NCBI RefSeq assembly: GCF_000820125.1
Contig: NZ_CDBY01000021.1
Span: 1-51,655 of the forward strand
Reading direction: 5' to 3'
Origin: Aeromonas simiae
GTDB taxonomy: Bacteria; Pseudomonadota; Gammaproteobacteria; Enterobacterales; Aeromonadaceae
DNA length: 51,655 bases
Position numbers and translations under genes: made by a program
Notes under the pieces: generated by a model
What the model was told of the DNA's origin: nothing
The model's input: the letters and a program-made list of their open reading frames with translations, nothing else
Databases searched by the model: none
Shown: positions 45,369 to 51,655 of the stretch, piece after piece
Layout of the letters: the number at the start of each line of letters is the position of its first letter
Position numbering within the stretch: the stretch's first letter is position 1

Positions 45369-45395
45369 GGGCAGGGCAACCTGCCCGTTTCATTT
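45369..45395 (+). terminator. Terminator after the cyclophilin gene
   Basis: CGGGCAGG and CCTGCCCG (45369-45376 with 45381-45388) form a perfect 8-bp stem around GCAA, followed by a T-rich stretch that runs close to the ampG start. Confidence 0.75.
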
Positions 45396-45414
45396 GCACC
45401 ACACAGAGCCGTTC

Positions 45415-46824
45415 ATGACCACACCGCGCACCGTACCGGGCTGGCTGCAGTCCCTCGCCATCTACCTCGAACCCAGGGTGCTGACCCTGCTTGCGCTCGG
45501 TTTCTCCTCCGGCCTGCCACTGCTGCTGGTGTTCGGCACCCTCTCCTTCTGGTTGCGCGAAGCCGAGGTCAGCCTCACCGACATCGGTTACATGAGCTGG
45601 GTTGCCCTGGCTTACGGTTTCAAGTGGTTGTGGTCCCCTCTGGTCGATCGCCTCTCGTTGCCGCTGCTCTCGCGCCTGATGGGGCGTCGCCGCAGCTGGA
45701 TGCTGCTCTCCCAGTCGCTGGTGGTACTGGCCCTGTGCGGCATGGCGCTGAGCGATCCCCAGCGCGATCTCGGCCACCTGGCCCTGTTTGCTCTGCTGGT
45801 GGCGTTTGCCTCCGCCACCCAGGATATCGTCATCGACGCGTTTCGTATCGAGTCGGCCCCGGAGCGGCTGCAAGCCGCCATGGCGGCGGCCTACATGACC
45901 GGCTATCGCCTCGCCATGATCATGGCCGGCGCCGGTGCGCTGGCGCTGGCCGCCTGGCTCGGCAGCAATGTGGAATATGACCTGGAAGGGTGGCGGCAGA
46001 CCTACTTCATCATGGCCGCCTTGATGGGGGTGGGCGTGCTGACGACCCTGCTCTGCCATGAACCGGATATCGATCTGGCGCGTCAGAGCGAGGATCAGGT
46101 AGCACGCAAACAGATGTTGCTGGAGCGGGGATGGTGCCATGGGATGGCCGGCACCGGCGCCTGGTGTATTGAGGCTATCTGGCGCCCCTTCGCCGATTTT
46201 TTCGAGCGCTACGGCAAGACGGCGCTGCTGATCCTGGCGCTCATCGCCTGTTATCGCATCTCGGACGTGGTGATGGGGGTGATGACCAACAGCTTCTATG
46301 TCGATTTGCAGTTTAGCAAGACCGAAGTGGCCACCATCACCAAGGTGTATGGCGTCATCATGACGTTGGTCGGGGCCAGCCTCGGCGGCGTGCTGGTGAT
46401 GCGCTTTGGCACCCTGCGCATCCTGATGCTCGGCGCCGTGCTGACCGCCACCACCAACCTGCTCTTCTCCCTGCTGGGGCAAGTCGGCCACAGCACCTGG
46501 CTGCTCACGGTCATCATCTCGCTGGATAACCTGTGCGCCGGCATCGCCACCGCCGCCTTCGTCACCTACCTGTCGAGCCTGACCAACGTCGCTTTCTCCG
46601 CGACCCAGTACGCCCTGTTCAGCTCCATCATGCTGCTGCTGCCGAAATTTCTGGCCGGCTTCTCCGGCACCATCGTCGAGCAGATAGGCTACAGCCACTT
46701 CTTCATCGGTACGGCCCTGCTTGGCATTCCGGCCATGTGTCTCATTCCGTTGGTGGCCCGCCGGGTCAAAATAGCGGCGCCAGGCTGTACACAAGACAAA
46801 CGTTCGCGCAAGAGTGAGGGGTGA
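45415..46824 (+). CDS. ampG: AmpG muropeptide permease
   Basis: AmpG imports anhydromuropeptides from the periplasm for cell-wall recycling; in species with inducible AmpC beta-lactamase it carries the inducing signal. The 469-residue protein (E. coli 491) is a major-facilitator carrier with about 12 to 14 helices. Family sequence: LGFSSGLPLLLVFGTLSFWLRE, WSPLVDRLSLPLLSRLMGRRRSW, ATQDIVIDAFRIE and SVVMGVMTNSFYVDL-like DVVMGVMTNSFYVDLQFSK. The start is the ATG at 45415; an in-frame ATG at 45394 lies within the terminator. Its stop overlaps a CRP-like site for the next gene. Confidence 0.95.
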   Translation: MTTPRTVPGWLQSLAIYLEPRVLTLLALGFSSGLPLLLVFGTLSFWLREAEVSLTDIGYMSWVALAYGFKWLWSPLVDRLSLPLLSRLMGRRRSWMLLSQSLVVLALCGMALSDPQRDLGHLALFALLVAFASATQDIVIDAFRIESAPERLQAAMAAAYMTGYRLAMIMAGAGALALAAWLGSNVEYDLEGWRQTYFIMAALMGVGVLTTLLCHEPDIDLARQSEDQVARKQMLLERGWCHGMAGTGAWCIEAIWRPFADFFERYGKTALLILALIACYRISDVVMGVMTNSFYVDLQFSKTEVATITKVYGVIMTLVGASLGGVLVMRFGTLRILMLGAVLTATTNLLFSLLGQVGHSTWLLTVIISLDNLCAGIATAAFVTYLSSLTNVAFSATQYALFSSIMLLLPKFLAGFSGTIVEQIGYSHFFIGTALLGIPAMCLIPLVARRVKIAAPGCTQDKRSRKSEG

Positions 46825-46835
46825 TTAGACTCACA
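46820..46835. promoter_or_regulatory. CRP-like site upstream of tsx/ompK
   Basis: GGTGA-N6-TCACA matches the CRP consensus TGTGA-N6-TCACA in nine of ten positions. Its centre (46827.5) is 72.5 bp upstream of the start predicted from the -10 at 46888-46893, a position in helical phase with known class I activation. It overlaps the ampG stop codon. Confidence 0.65.
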
Positions 46836-46863
46836 CTTCACTACGAAAGTTCCTAATAAATCG

Positions 46864-46893
46864 TTTATCCCCCACCCATGTTTGGCCTAGAAT
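46864..46893 (+). promoter_or_regulatory. Predicted tsx/ompK promoter
   Basis: A -10 TAGAAT (46888-46893) and a weak -35 TTTATC (46864-46869) with an 18-bp spacer; a start near 46900 gives a leader of about 58 bases. The inverted repeat ATAAA-TCG-TTTAT (46856-46868) overlaps the -35 and may be a repressor site. Confidence 0.5.
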
Positions 46894-46957
46894 CCCTCCG
46901 CTCCACTGGAGCAGGCTACGGAAAACCTCAACTAACGGACCACAAGAGACCGAAAAC

Positions 46958-47800
46958 ATGGCCAAATTCAGCAAATCTCTGATCGCTGCCAGCGTGCTGG
47001 CTGCCTCCGCAACACCGGCAATGGCGGCCGACTACAGCGGTGACATCCATAAGAACGATTACAAGTGGATGCAGTTCAACGTGATGCACACCATCGACCA
47101 GCGTCCCTTCACCACTGGTCAGGATGACTACAACGACACTTACCTGGAAATGGAATTCGGCGGTCGTTCCGGCCTGTTCGATCTCTACGGCTATGTCGAT
47201 GTGTTCGATATCTTCGATAACAAGCACAGCAACAAGCACAAAGACCAAAACCTGTTCATGAAGTTCGCCCCGCGCATGTCGCTGGACGCCCTGACCGGCA
47301 AGGATCTCTCTTTTGGCCCGGTGCAAGAGGTCTACATCGCCTCCCTGAACAACGTGGGTGACCACCAGATGGAAAACATGATCGGTCTGGGTGCCGATGT
47401 CATGGTTCCCTGGTTCGGTAAGGTCGGCATGAACGTCTATGCCCGTTACTCCTCCGAGAACCAGTTCTTCCAGGAAGAAGAGGGTGACTGGAACGGCTAC
47501 TGGTTCGCCATGAACTGGTTCAAGCCCTTCTACACCTTCTCCAACGGCAGCTTCATCTCCTATCAGGGCTACCTGGATTACGCCTTCGATCTGGACAAGC
47601 ACAACCGTACCGATCGTACCAGCGACAACCTGGCCACCTTCCACGGTATCTACTGGCACTCCGACCGCTACGCCGTCGGTTACGGCCTGAAGTACTTCAT
47701 GGATGCCTACGGCACCAAGGATGGCTCCACCGCGTTCGACGGTACCCCGTGGAAGAGCTCCGGCTTCAGCCACTACTTCTCCGTGACCTACAAGTTCTAA
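46958..47800 (+). CDS. Outer-membrane nucleoside channel Tsx/OmpK
   Basis: The 280-residue protein belongs to the Tsx-like channel family, which includes Vibrio OmpK; these are 12-stranded beta barrels, and Tsx takes up nucleosides. It starts with a signal peptide (cleavage after MAAADYS at about Ala24) and shows the barrel pattern of alternating aromatic residues (GYWFAMNWFKPFYTFSNGSF, HGIYWHSDRYAVGYGLKYF), ending in YKF. DDYNDTYLEMEFGGRSG is family-like. Codon use looks more biased to preferred codons than neighbours, as for an abundant porin. Divided between Tsx and OmpK names because the two are homologous; nucleoside specificity is not shown. A CRP-like site and a strong terminator flank it. 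Confidence 0.9.
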   Translation: MAKFSKSLIAASVLAASATPAMAADYSGDIHKNDYKWMQFNVMHTIDQRPFTTGQDDYNDTYLEMEFGGRSGLFDLYGYVDVFDIFDNKHSNKHKDQNLFMKFAPRMSLDALTGKDLSFGPVQEVYIASLNNVGDHQMENMIGLGADVMVPWFGKVGMNVYARYSSENQFFQEEEGDWNGYWFAMNWFKPFYTFSNGSFISYQGYLDYAFDLDKHNRTDRTSDNLATFHGIYWHSDRYAVGYGLKYFMDAYGTKDGSTAFDGTPWKSSGFSHYFSVTYKF

Positions 47801-47814
47801 GGTCAGGCGGAAAC

Positions 47815-47845
47815 AAAAAACCGGAGCCATGGCTCCGGTTTTTTT
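47815..47845. terminator. Bidirectional terminator after tsx/ompK
   Basis: A perfect palindrome (47821-47838) flanked by six A residues before and seven T residues after; serves both the tsx/ompK and yajQ transcripts. Confidence 0.95.
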
Positions 47846-47860
47846 ATCCCCGCAGACGGC

Positions 47861-48343
47861 TTAGTCGCGGAAATTCTGGTATTGCAGCGGCTGCTCGAAC
47901 TCGGTGGCGCGCAGCAGGGCAATCACCTCTTGCAGGTCATCGCGCTTCTTGCCGGTCACCCGCACCTCTTCGCCCTGGATGGCGGCTTGCACCTTGAGCT
48001 TGGAATCCTTAATCAGCTTCACCAGCTTCTTGGCGGCCTCTTTTTCCAGCCCCTGCTTGAAGGAGACGTCCAGGGAGAAACGCTTGCCGGAGTGGACAGA
48101 GTCCCCCACCGTCATGGAGTTGGTCTCGATACCGCGCTTGATCAGCTTCTCGCGCAGAATATCGACCATCTGCTTGAGCTGGAAGTCGGCATCGGCCTCC
48201 AGCTTTACCACCTCCTTGCTGAGGGTGAACGAAGCCTCGACCCCGCGGAAGTCGAACCGGGTCGACAGCTCGCGATTGGCGTTGTCGACTGCGTTCAACA
48301 CCTCGTTCATCTTCACTTCGGACACAATATCAAATGACGGCAT
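47861..48343 (-). CDS. yajQ: YajQ family nucleotide-binding protein
   Basis: YajQ-type proteins bind nucleotides; in some species a homologue binds c-di-GMP and helps control virulence genes. The 160-residue protein (E. coli 163) has the two-domain pattern with [26 protein letters not shown] start, [37 protein letters not shown], and [34 protein letters not shown]. Start at 48343 matches the family. Divergent from panE, as in E. coli where yajQ, panE and yajL are neighbours. Confidence 0.95.
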   Translation of the reverse strand: MPSFDIVSEVKMNEVLNAVDNANRELSTRFDFRGVEASFTLSKEVVKLEADADFQLKQMVDILREKLIKRGIETNSMTVGDSVHSGKRFSLDVSFKQGLEKEAAKKLVKLIKDSKLKVQAAIQGEEVRVTGKKRDDLQEVIALLRATEFEQPLQYQNFRD

Positions 48344-48540
48344 CTTGGCCTCCTCTCTCAATTTGCAGGCGCTCACTCTACCAAAATCCCGGTAAAAATG
48401 CTGATCCTCGATCGGCCCCCTGCTAGAATCCTCGCTCGGTGAGTCATGGATGGGCCTTGGTAGGCCTCACCCCCCTCAACGACGTCAAGGCTGTCATGGT
48501 GTGGCGGAGCCCAAACCAACAGCGAAACCACGAGAGCACT

Positions 48541-49479
48541 ATGCCACGCAGAATCATGCCGGCTTCCCAGCCCCCCCTTTGGACCATCCTCGGTGCGGGG
48601 GCGCTTGGCGGCGTCCTGGCCTCCCTGCTGCAGCTGAGCGGCCAAAGCGTGCGGGTCATGCTGCGCGACGAACAGCGCGCCCGACTGCATCCCCAATTCG
48701 ATTTCACCTCCCTCGATGGCAACCAGCATGTGCTGGATATCCCCCGCGCCTTCCCAAGCGACATCGCCCAGACCCGGCGCCTGCTGGTCGTCACCAAGGC
48801 AGGTCAGATCCTGCCGGCGCTGCGTCCCCTGGTCGGTAAACTGCCGCGCGAGGTGCCCATCGTGCTGCTGCACAACGGCATGGGGATCGCCGAGCAGGTC
48901 GCGGCCCTGTTCCCCGATAACCCGCTGCTGCTCGCCGTCACCAGCCACGGCGCCCTGCGCAGTGGCCACTTCACCTTCCGCCACACCGGCAAGGGGGAGA
49001 GCTGGGTCGGCCCTTACAACCCGGCAGCGCAGCAGCACACGGCGCTGGCCGACGATCTGGCGCGCGCCCTCGGCCAGGCCGGTTGGGATGAGCAGATAAC
49101 CGGGCGTCAGTGGCAAAAGCTCGCCATCAACTGCATGATCAACCCCCTCACCGCCCTGCACCGGGTCACCAATGGCGAGCTGACCGCACCGCGCTTTGCC
49201 GAGGCGCTGGAGCAGCTTTCCGTCGAGCTGGCCGATGTGATGCAGGCCGAAGGGATGAGCGTCAGCGCCGATGAACTGCTGCGCCGTACCCTGGCGGTGG
49301 CGGAGCTGACGGCCGAGAACCACTCCTCCATGTTGCAGGATATGGAGGCTGGCCGGCCGACCGAAATCGAGGCCATCACCGGCTTTTTACTCGAATGCGC
49401 CGAGCGCCACGGCATCGCCGTGCCCGTCAGCCGCACTCTTTATCAGGCGATCAAGGAAAAACAGGCCCAGGGCCTGTAA
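48541..49479 (+). CDS. panE: 2-dehydropantoate 2-reductase PanE
   Basis: PanE reduces ketopantoate to pantoate with NADPH in coenzyme A synthesis. The 312-residue protein (E. coli 303) has the dinucleotide motif ILGAGALGGVLASLLQLSG at the N-terminus. Further family segments are VLLHNGMGI, the catalytic lysine in WQKLAINCMINPLTAL and ENHSSMLQDMEAGRPTEIEAITG at the C-terminus. The ATG at 48541 follows GAGCACT; an ATG at 48556 is an alternative and fits the family length better. The frame is open 34 codons further upstream. yajL follows after 12 bases. Confidence 0.95.
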   Translation: MPRRIMPASQPPLWTILGAGALGGVLASLLQLSGQSVRVMLRDEQRARLHPQFDFTSLDGNQHVLDIPRAFPSDIAQTRRLLVVTKAGQILPALRPLVGKLPREVPIVLLHNGMGIAEQVAALFPDNPLLLAVTSHGALRSGHFTFRHTGKGESWVGPYNPAAQQHTALADDLARALGQAGWDEQITGRQWQKLAINCMINPLTALHRVTNGELTAPRFAEALEQLSVELADVMQAEGMSVSADELLRRTLAVAELTAENHSSMLQDMEAGRPTEIEAITGFLLECAERHGIAVPVSRTLYQAIKEKQAQGL

Positions 49480-49491
49480 GCGAGGATGATG

Positions 49492-50049
49492 ATGCACGCC
49501 GTCGTATTGGTTGCCCCCGGCTCGGAAGAGATCGAGACCGTCACCCTGGTCGATGTACTGGTGCGCGGAGGAGTGCAGGTGACGCTCGCCTCCTGCGCCG
49601 CCGACGGTGCCCTGCAGCTCACCGCCTCGCGCGGCGTTAAGCTGGTGGCCGACTGCCATATCGGTGAACTCCCTGCCCATCCCTGGGATCTGGTGGCCGT
49701 CCCCGGCGGCGTGCCCGGTAGCGAGGCGATCCGCGACTGTCCTGCGGCGATCGCCCTGCTGCGCGCTCAGGCGGCAGAAGGTCGCTGGCGCGCCGCCCTG
49801 TGCGCGGCGCCCGCTCTGGTGCTGGCTCACCACGATCTGCTCGGCGCGGCCAAGGTCACCAGCCATCCCGGCTTCTGGGAGCAGTTGCCAGCGACGCAGC
49901 GCAGCCGCGAGCGGGTGGTGGTCGATGAGGCCACCCGCCTTATCACCAGCCAGGGGCCGGGCACCAGCATCGAGTTCGTACTGGCCATCCTCAAGCAGCT
50001 GGCCGGCCCCGAGCTGGCACGCCAGGTTGCCGCCCCCATGGTGCTCTAG
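49492..50049 (+). CDS. yajL: Protein deglycase YajL (DJ-1/PfpI family)
   Basis: YajL is a DJ-1 homologue reported to act as a chaperone and glyoxal/methylglyoxal adduct repair protein, and to protect against oxidative stress. The 185-residue protein has the catalytic Cys near residue 104 in ALCAAPALVLAHH, the acidic residue in VLVAPGSEEIETVT and the family segment AVPGGVPGSEAIRD. Three consecutive ATGs (49486, 49489, 49492) are possible; the third is six bases from GAGG and is chosen. It follows panE as in E. coli. Confidence 0.93.
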   Translation: MHAVVLVAPGSEEIETVTLVDVLVRGGVQVTLASCAADGALQLTASRGVKLVADCHIGELPAHPWDLVAVPGGVPGSEAIRDCPAAIALLRAQAAEGRWRAALCAAPALVLAHHDLLGAAKVTSHPGFWEQLPATQRSRERVVVDEATRLITSQGPGTSIEFVLAILKQLAGPELARQVAAPMVL

Positions 50050-50136
50050 CATCCCCAGTTTTGCGCCAGATCATGGTACTCTGGCGCCGTGACGCTCACT
50101 ATCCAACCCGAGCGACCATCGCACCGGAGACATCTC

Positions 50137-50454
50137 ATGACGCTTTCATCCATTCCGGCACAAGGTCTGTGCGATACCCGACTATGGACGATTCTGACCG
50201 GTCTGGCCCACGAGCGGGCCACCATCCGTTACTCCAAGCTGGCCAAACTGGCCGGGCTGGAACACGACCAGGATGAGCTACGCACCCTGCTGCAACGCAT
50301 CCGCATGTACTGCACTGAGCATCAATTGCCGATCCTCTCCGCCCTGGTGGTGGATGATGTCGGCAAGTACCAGGGACTCTCCTCCTCCCTGCCTGATGCG
50401 CCTTGGGAGCGGGCCCGCATCTTTGAACAGAGCTGGCCCCACCAGCCCCAGTAA
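50137..50454 (+). CDS. Small winged-helix-like protein of unknown function
   Basis: The 105-residue protein reads LWTILTGLAHERATIRYSKLAKLAGL, then LRTLLQRIRMYCTEHQLPILSALVVDDVGKYQGL. This resembles the small domains in some alkyltransferase-like and restriction-associated proteins, which have an IxYxxLAxxxGL helix pair followed by a RxYCxxxxLPxLxALVV segment. That likeness is from memory and only moderate. The ATG at 50137 follows ACCGGAGA; another in-frame start at 50089 lacks such a site. It is between yajL and pepB, followed by a bidirectional terminator. Possible DNA-binding role is inference. Confidence 0.75.
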   Translation: MTLSSIPAQGLCDTRLWTILTGLAHERATIRYSKLAKLAGLEHDQDELRTLLQRIRMYCTEHQLPILSALVVDDVGKYQGLSSSLPDAPWERARIFEQSWPHQPQ

Positions 50455-50465
50455 GGCCCCCAAAC

Positions 50466-50493
50466 AAAAACCACCTCATACGAGGTGGTTTTT
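50466..50493. terminator. Bidirectional terminator between the small gene and pepB
   Basis: A 12-bp stem (50466-50477 with 50482-50493) with A and T runs on both sides, between convergent genes. Confidence 0.94.
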
Positions 50494-50500
50494 TTTATGC

Positions 50501-51655
50501 TCAGGCCTCATCCAGCAGGCGCGCTATGGTGCGCATGCCGAGCGTTGTCGCCCCCGGCGCCCACAGTCCATCACCGCTGTCGCTGAAACAGGCCGCCAGA
50601 TCGATATGCAGCCACCCCTCCCCCTCGCGCGGCACAAAGCGCGACAAAAAACCCGCCGCATTGGAGGCGCCGCCTGGGCCACCTCCCTTCACCGGCCGGC
50701 TATTGGCGGTGTCCGCATAGTGGGAGGGGCACATCCCCTGATGCCAGGGTTCAAGCGGCAGTGGCCAAGCGGGCTCATGCTCTGCCTCCGCCACCTGGCG
50801 AGCCCGCTCCACCAGCGCCTTGTCGAGGCCGAAAAGGGCGTTGTAGTGGCCCCCCAGCGCCATCACGGCGGCGCCGGTCAGGGTCGCGGCATCGATGATG
50901 AGCGCAGCCCCGGATGCCCCCGCCAACTGCAAGCCATCGGCCAGTACCAGCCGCCCCTCGGCATCGGTGTTGACGATCTCGACCGTGGTGCCGTTTTTGT
51001 AGGTGAGGATGTCGCCAAGCTTGTAGGCGTGGCCCGAGACCAGGTTCTCGGCGCAGCAGAGAATGAGCTTCACCCGTTGGCGCAGACCGCGCAGGATGGC
51101 GAGCCCCAATGCCGCAGTCACGATGGCGGCGCCCCCCATGTCGCTCTTCATGGTGAGCATCCCCTCGGAGCTCTTCATGGAGTAGCCGCCCGAGTCGAAG
51201 GTGATCCCCTTGCCCACCAGGGCGGCCGCGACCGGCGCCTTGGGATCGCGCCCCGGGTTGAAGTCGAGCTCGAGCAGCACCGGCTCGCGCTCGCTGCCAC
51301 GCCCCACCGCCCAGATCCCGGCCCAGCCCGCCTGCTGCAACGCCTCGCCCTTGAGGATGCGGTGGCTCACCTTGTCCGGCGCCAGCTCGGTGATGAAGGC
51401 AGCCGCCTCGACCGCCAGCTCGAGCGGCCCCAGCTGCTCCGGGGTGGCGTTGGTCATCTCGCGCACCCAGCGGCCACACAGCCAGCGGGCCTCCAGCTCG
51501 GCGCGGTCAGCCTCGTCACAGGTGGCCCACTGCAACTCCACCTCCGCCTTGGGGGTCTGAAAGCCCTGGGCGAAGGCCCACTGCTGCTCACGTTCCCAGT
51601 GACCGGCCAGCACCGCCTGGCGGATCCCCTGGCTGCACAGGCGGCGCGCCGCCTG
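50501..51655 (-). CDS. pepB: Peptidase B (M17 leucyl aminopeptidase), 5' end cut by window edge
   Basis: PepB is a manganese/zinc aminopeptidase that removes N-terminal residues from peptides in the cytoplasm. About 384 residues are visible; E. coli PepB is 427 aa, so about 45 N-terminal residues lie beyond the right edge. The frame is open to the last base and the sequence before the first internal start, QAARRLCSQGIRQAVL, matches the E. coli PepB layout. The M17 signature NTDAEGRLVLADGL is present, with metal ligands in GKGITFDSGGYSMK and MKSDMGGAA. Closer to PepB than PepA, which has a longer N-terminal domain. Convergent with the small gene. Confidence 0.95.
   Translation of the reverse strand, partial: QAARRLCSQGIRQAVLAGHWEREQQWAFAQGFQTPKAEVELQWATCDEADRAELEARWLCGRWVREMTNATPEQLGPLELAVEAAAFITELAPDKVSHRILKGEALQQAGWAGIWAVGRGSEREPVLLELDFNPGRDPKAPVAAALVGKGITFDSGGYSMKSSEGMLTMKSDMGGAAIVTAALGLAILRGLRQRVKLILCCAENLVSGHAYKLGDILTYKNGTTVEIVNTDAEGRLVLADGLQLAGASGAALIIDAATLTGAAVMALGGHYNALFGLDKALVERARQVAEAEHEPAWPLPLEPWHQGMCPSHYADTANSRPVKGGGPGGASNAAGFLSRFVPREGEGWLHIDLAACFSDSGDGLWAPGATTLGMRTIARLLDEA

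Overview
The window is a stretch of gammaproteobacterial chromosome, most likely Aeromonas or a close relative. DNA is GC-rich with strong G/C third-position preference. Gene clusters match the Enterobacteria/Vibrio pattern (bioA-bioBFC divergon, yqcA-truC-yqcC, syd/queF, gcvA/gcvB, nqrABCDEF-apbE-nqrM, bolA/yajG/ampG, yajQ-panE-yajL). A PliI-type lysozyme inhibitor, a family first described from Aeromonas, and an NAD-type isocitrate dehydrogenase fit the same placement. No taxonomic search could be run. I see no phage, insertion sequence, tRNA, rRNA or CRISPR array; this is mostly ordinary core genome.

Layout. 1-4.3 kb: biotin synthesis (bioC-bioF-bioB leftward, bioA rightward) around a BirA-type operator. 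4.3-10.6 kb: a heme-motif HAMP membrane protein without an output domain, asnS, an anaerobic C4-dicarboxylate carrier with FNR- and NarL-like sites, a patatin-like lipase and a diguanylate cyclase. 10.6-16.2 kb: tilS, an M13 lipoprotein peptidase, a PliI-like inhibitor and yqcA-truC-yqcC. 16.4-19.1 kb: a rightward run of poorly characterised genes, including a DUF3549 gene broken by a frameshift and an in-frame DUF3301-DUF2789 fusion. 19.1-28.9 kb: yddG, syd, queF, a TPR membrane protein with a degenerate GGDEF domain next to an intact GGDEF enzyme, ppnN, xni and isocitrate dehydrogenase. 29.0-34.6 kb: an unknown secreted protein, the gcvA-hydrolase-ygdD-rlmM operon, the divergent small RNA GcvB, and a dinB operon behind LexA-like boxes. 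34.6-43 kb: the complete Na+-NQR operon with its flavin transferase and maturation factor, then alkB-bolA. 43-51.7 kb: rlmG, yajG, a cyclophilin, ampG, tsx/ompK with a CRP-like site, yajQ, panE, yajL, a small unknown gene and a 5'-truncated pepB.

How the genes work together. The clearest functional units are biotin synthesis with its repressor site, the respiratory sodium pump with its assembly factors, and the GcvA/GcvB amino-acid regulators. Regulatory sites for biotin, oxygen/nitrate, SOS damage and catabolite control can be read next to the appropriate genes. No obvious new defence or mobile system is present. The most unusual items are the frameshift, the gene fusion, the perfect inverted repeat at the left edge, the paired TPR/degenerate-GGDEF and active-GGDEF genes, the output-less heme sensor, and a tandem direct repeat upstream of isocitrate dehydrogenase.
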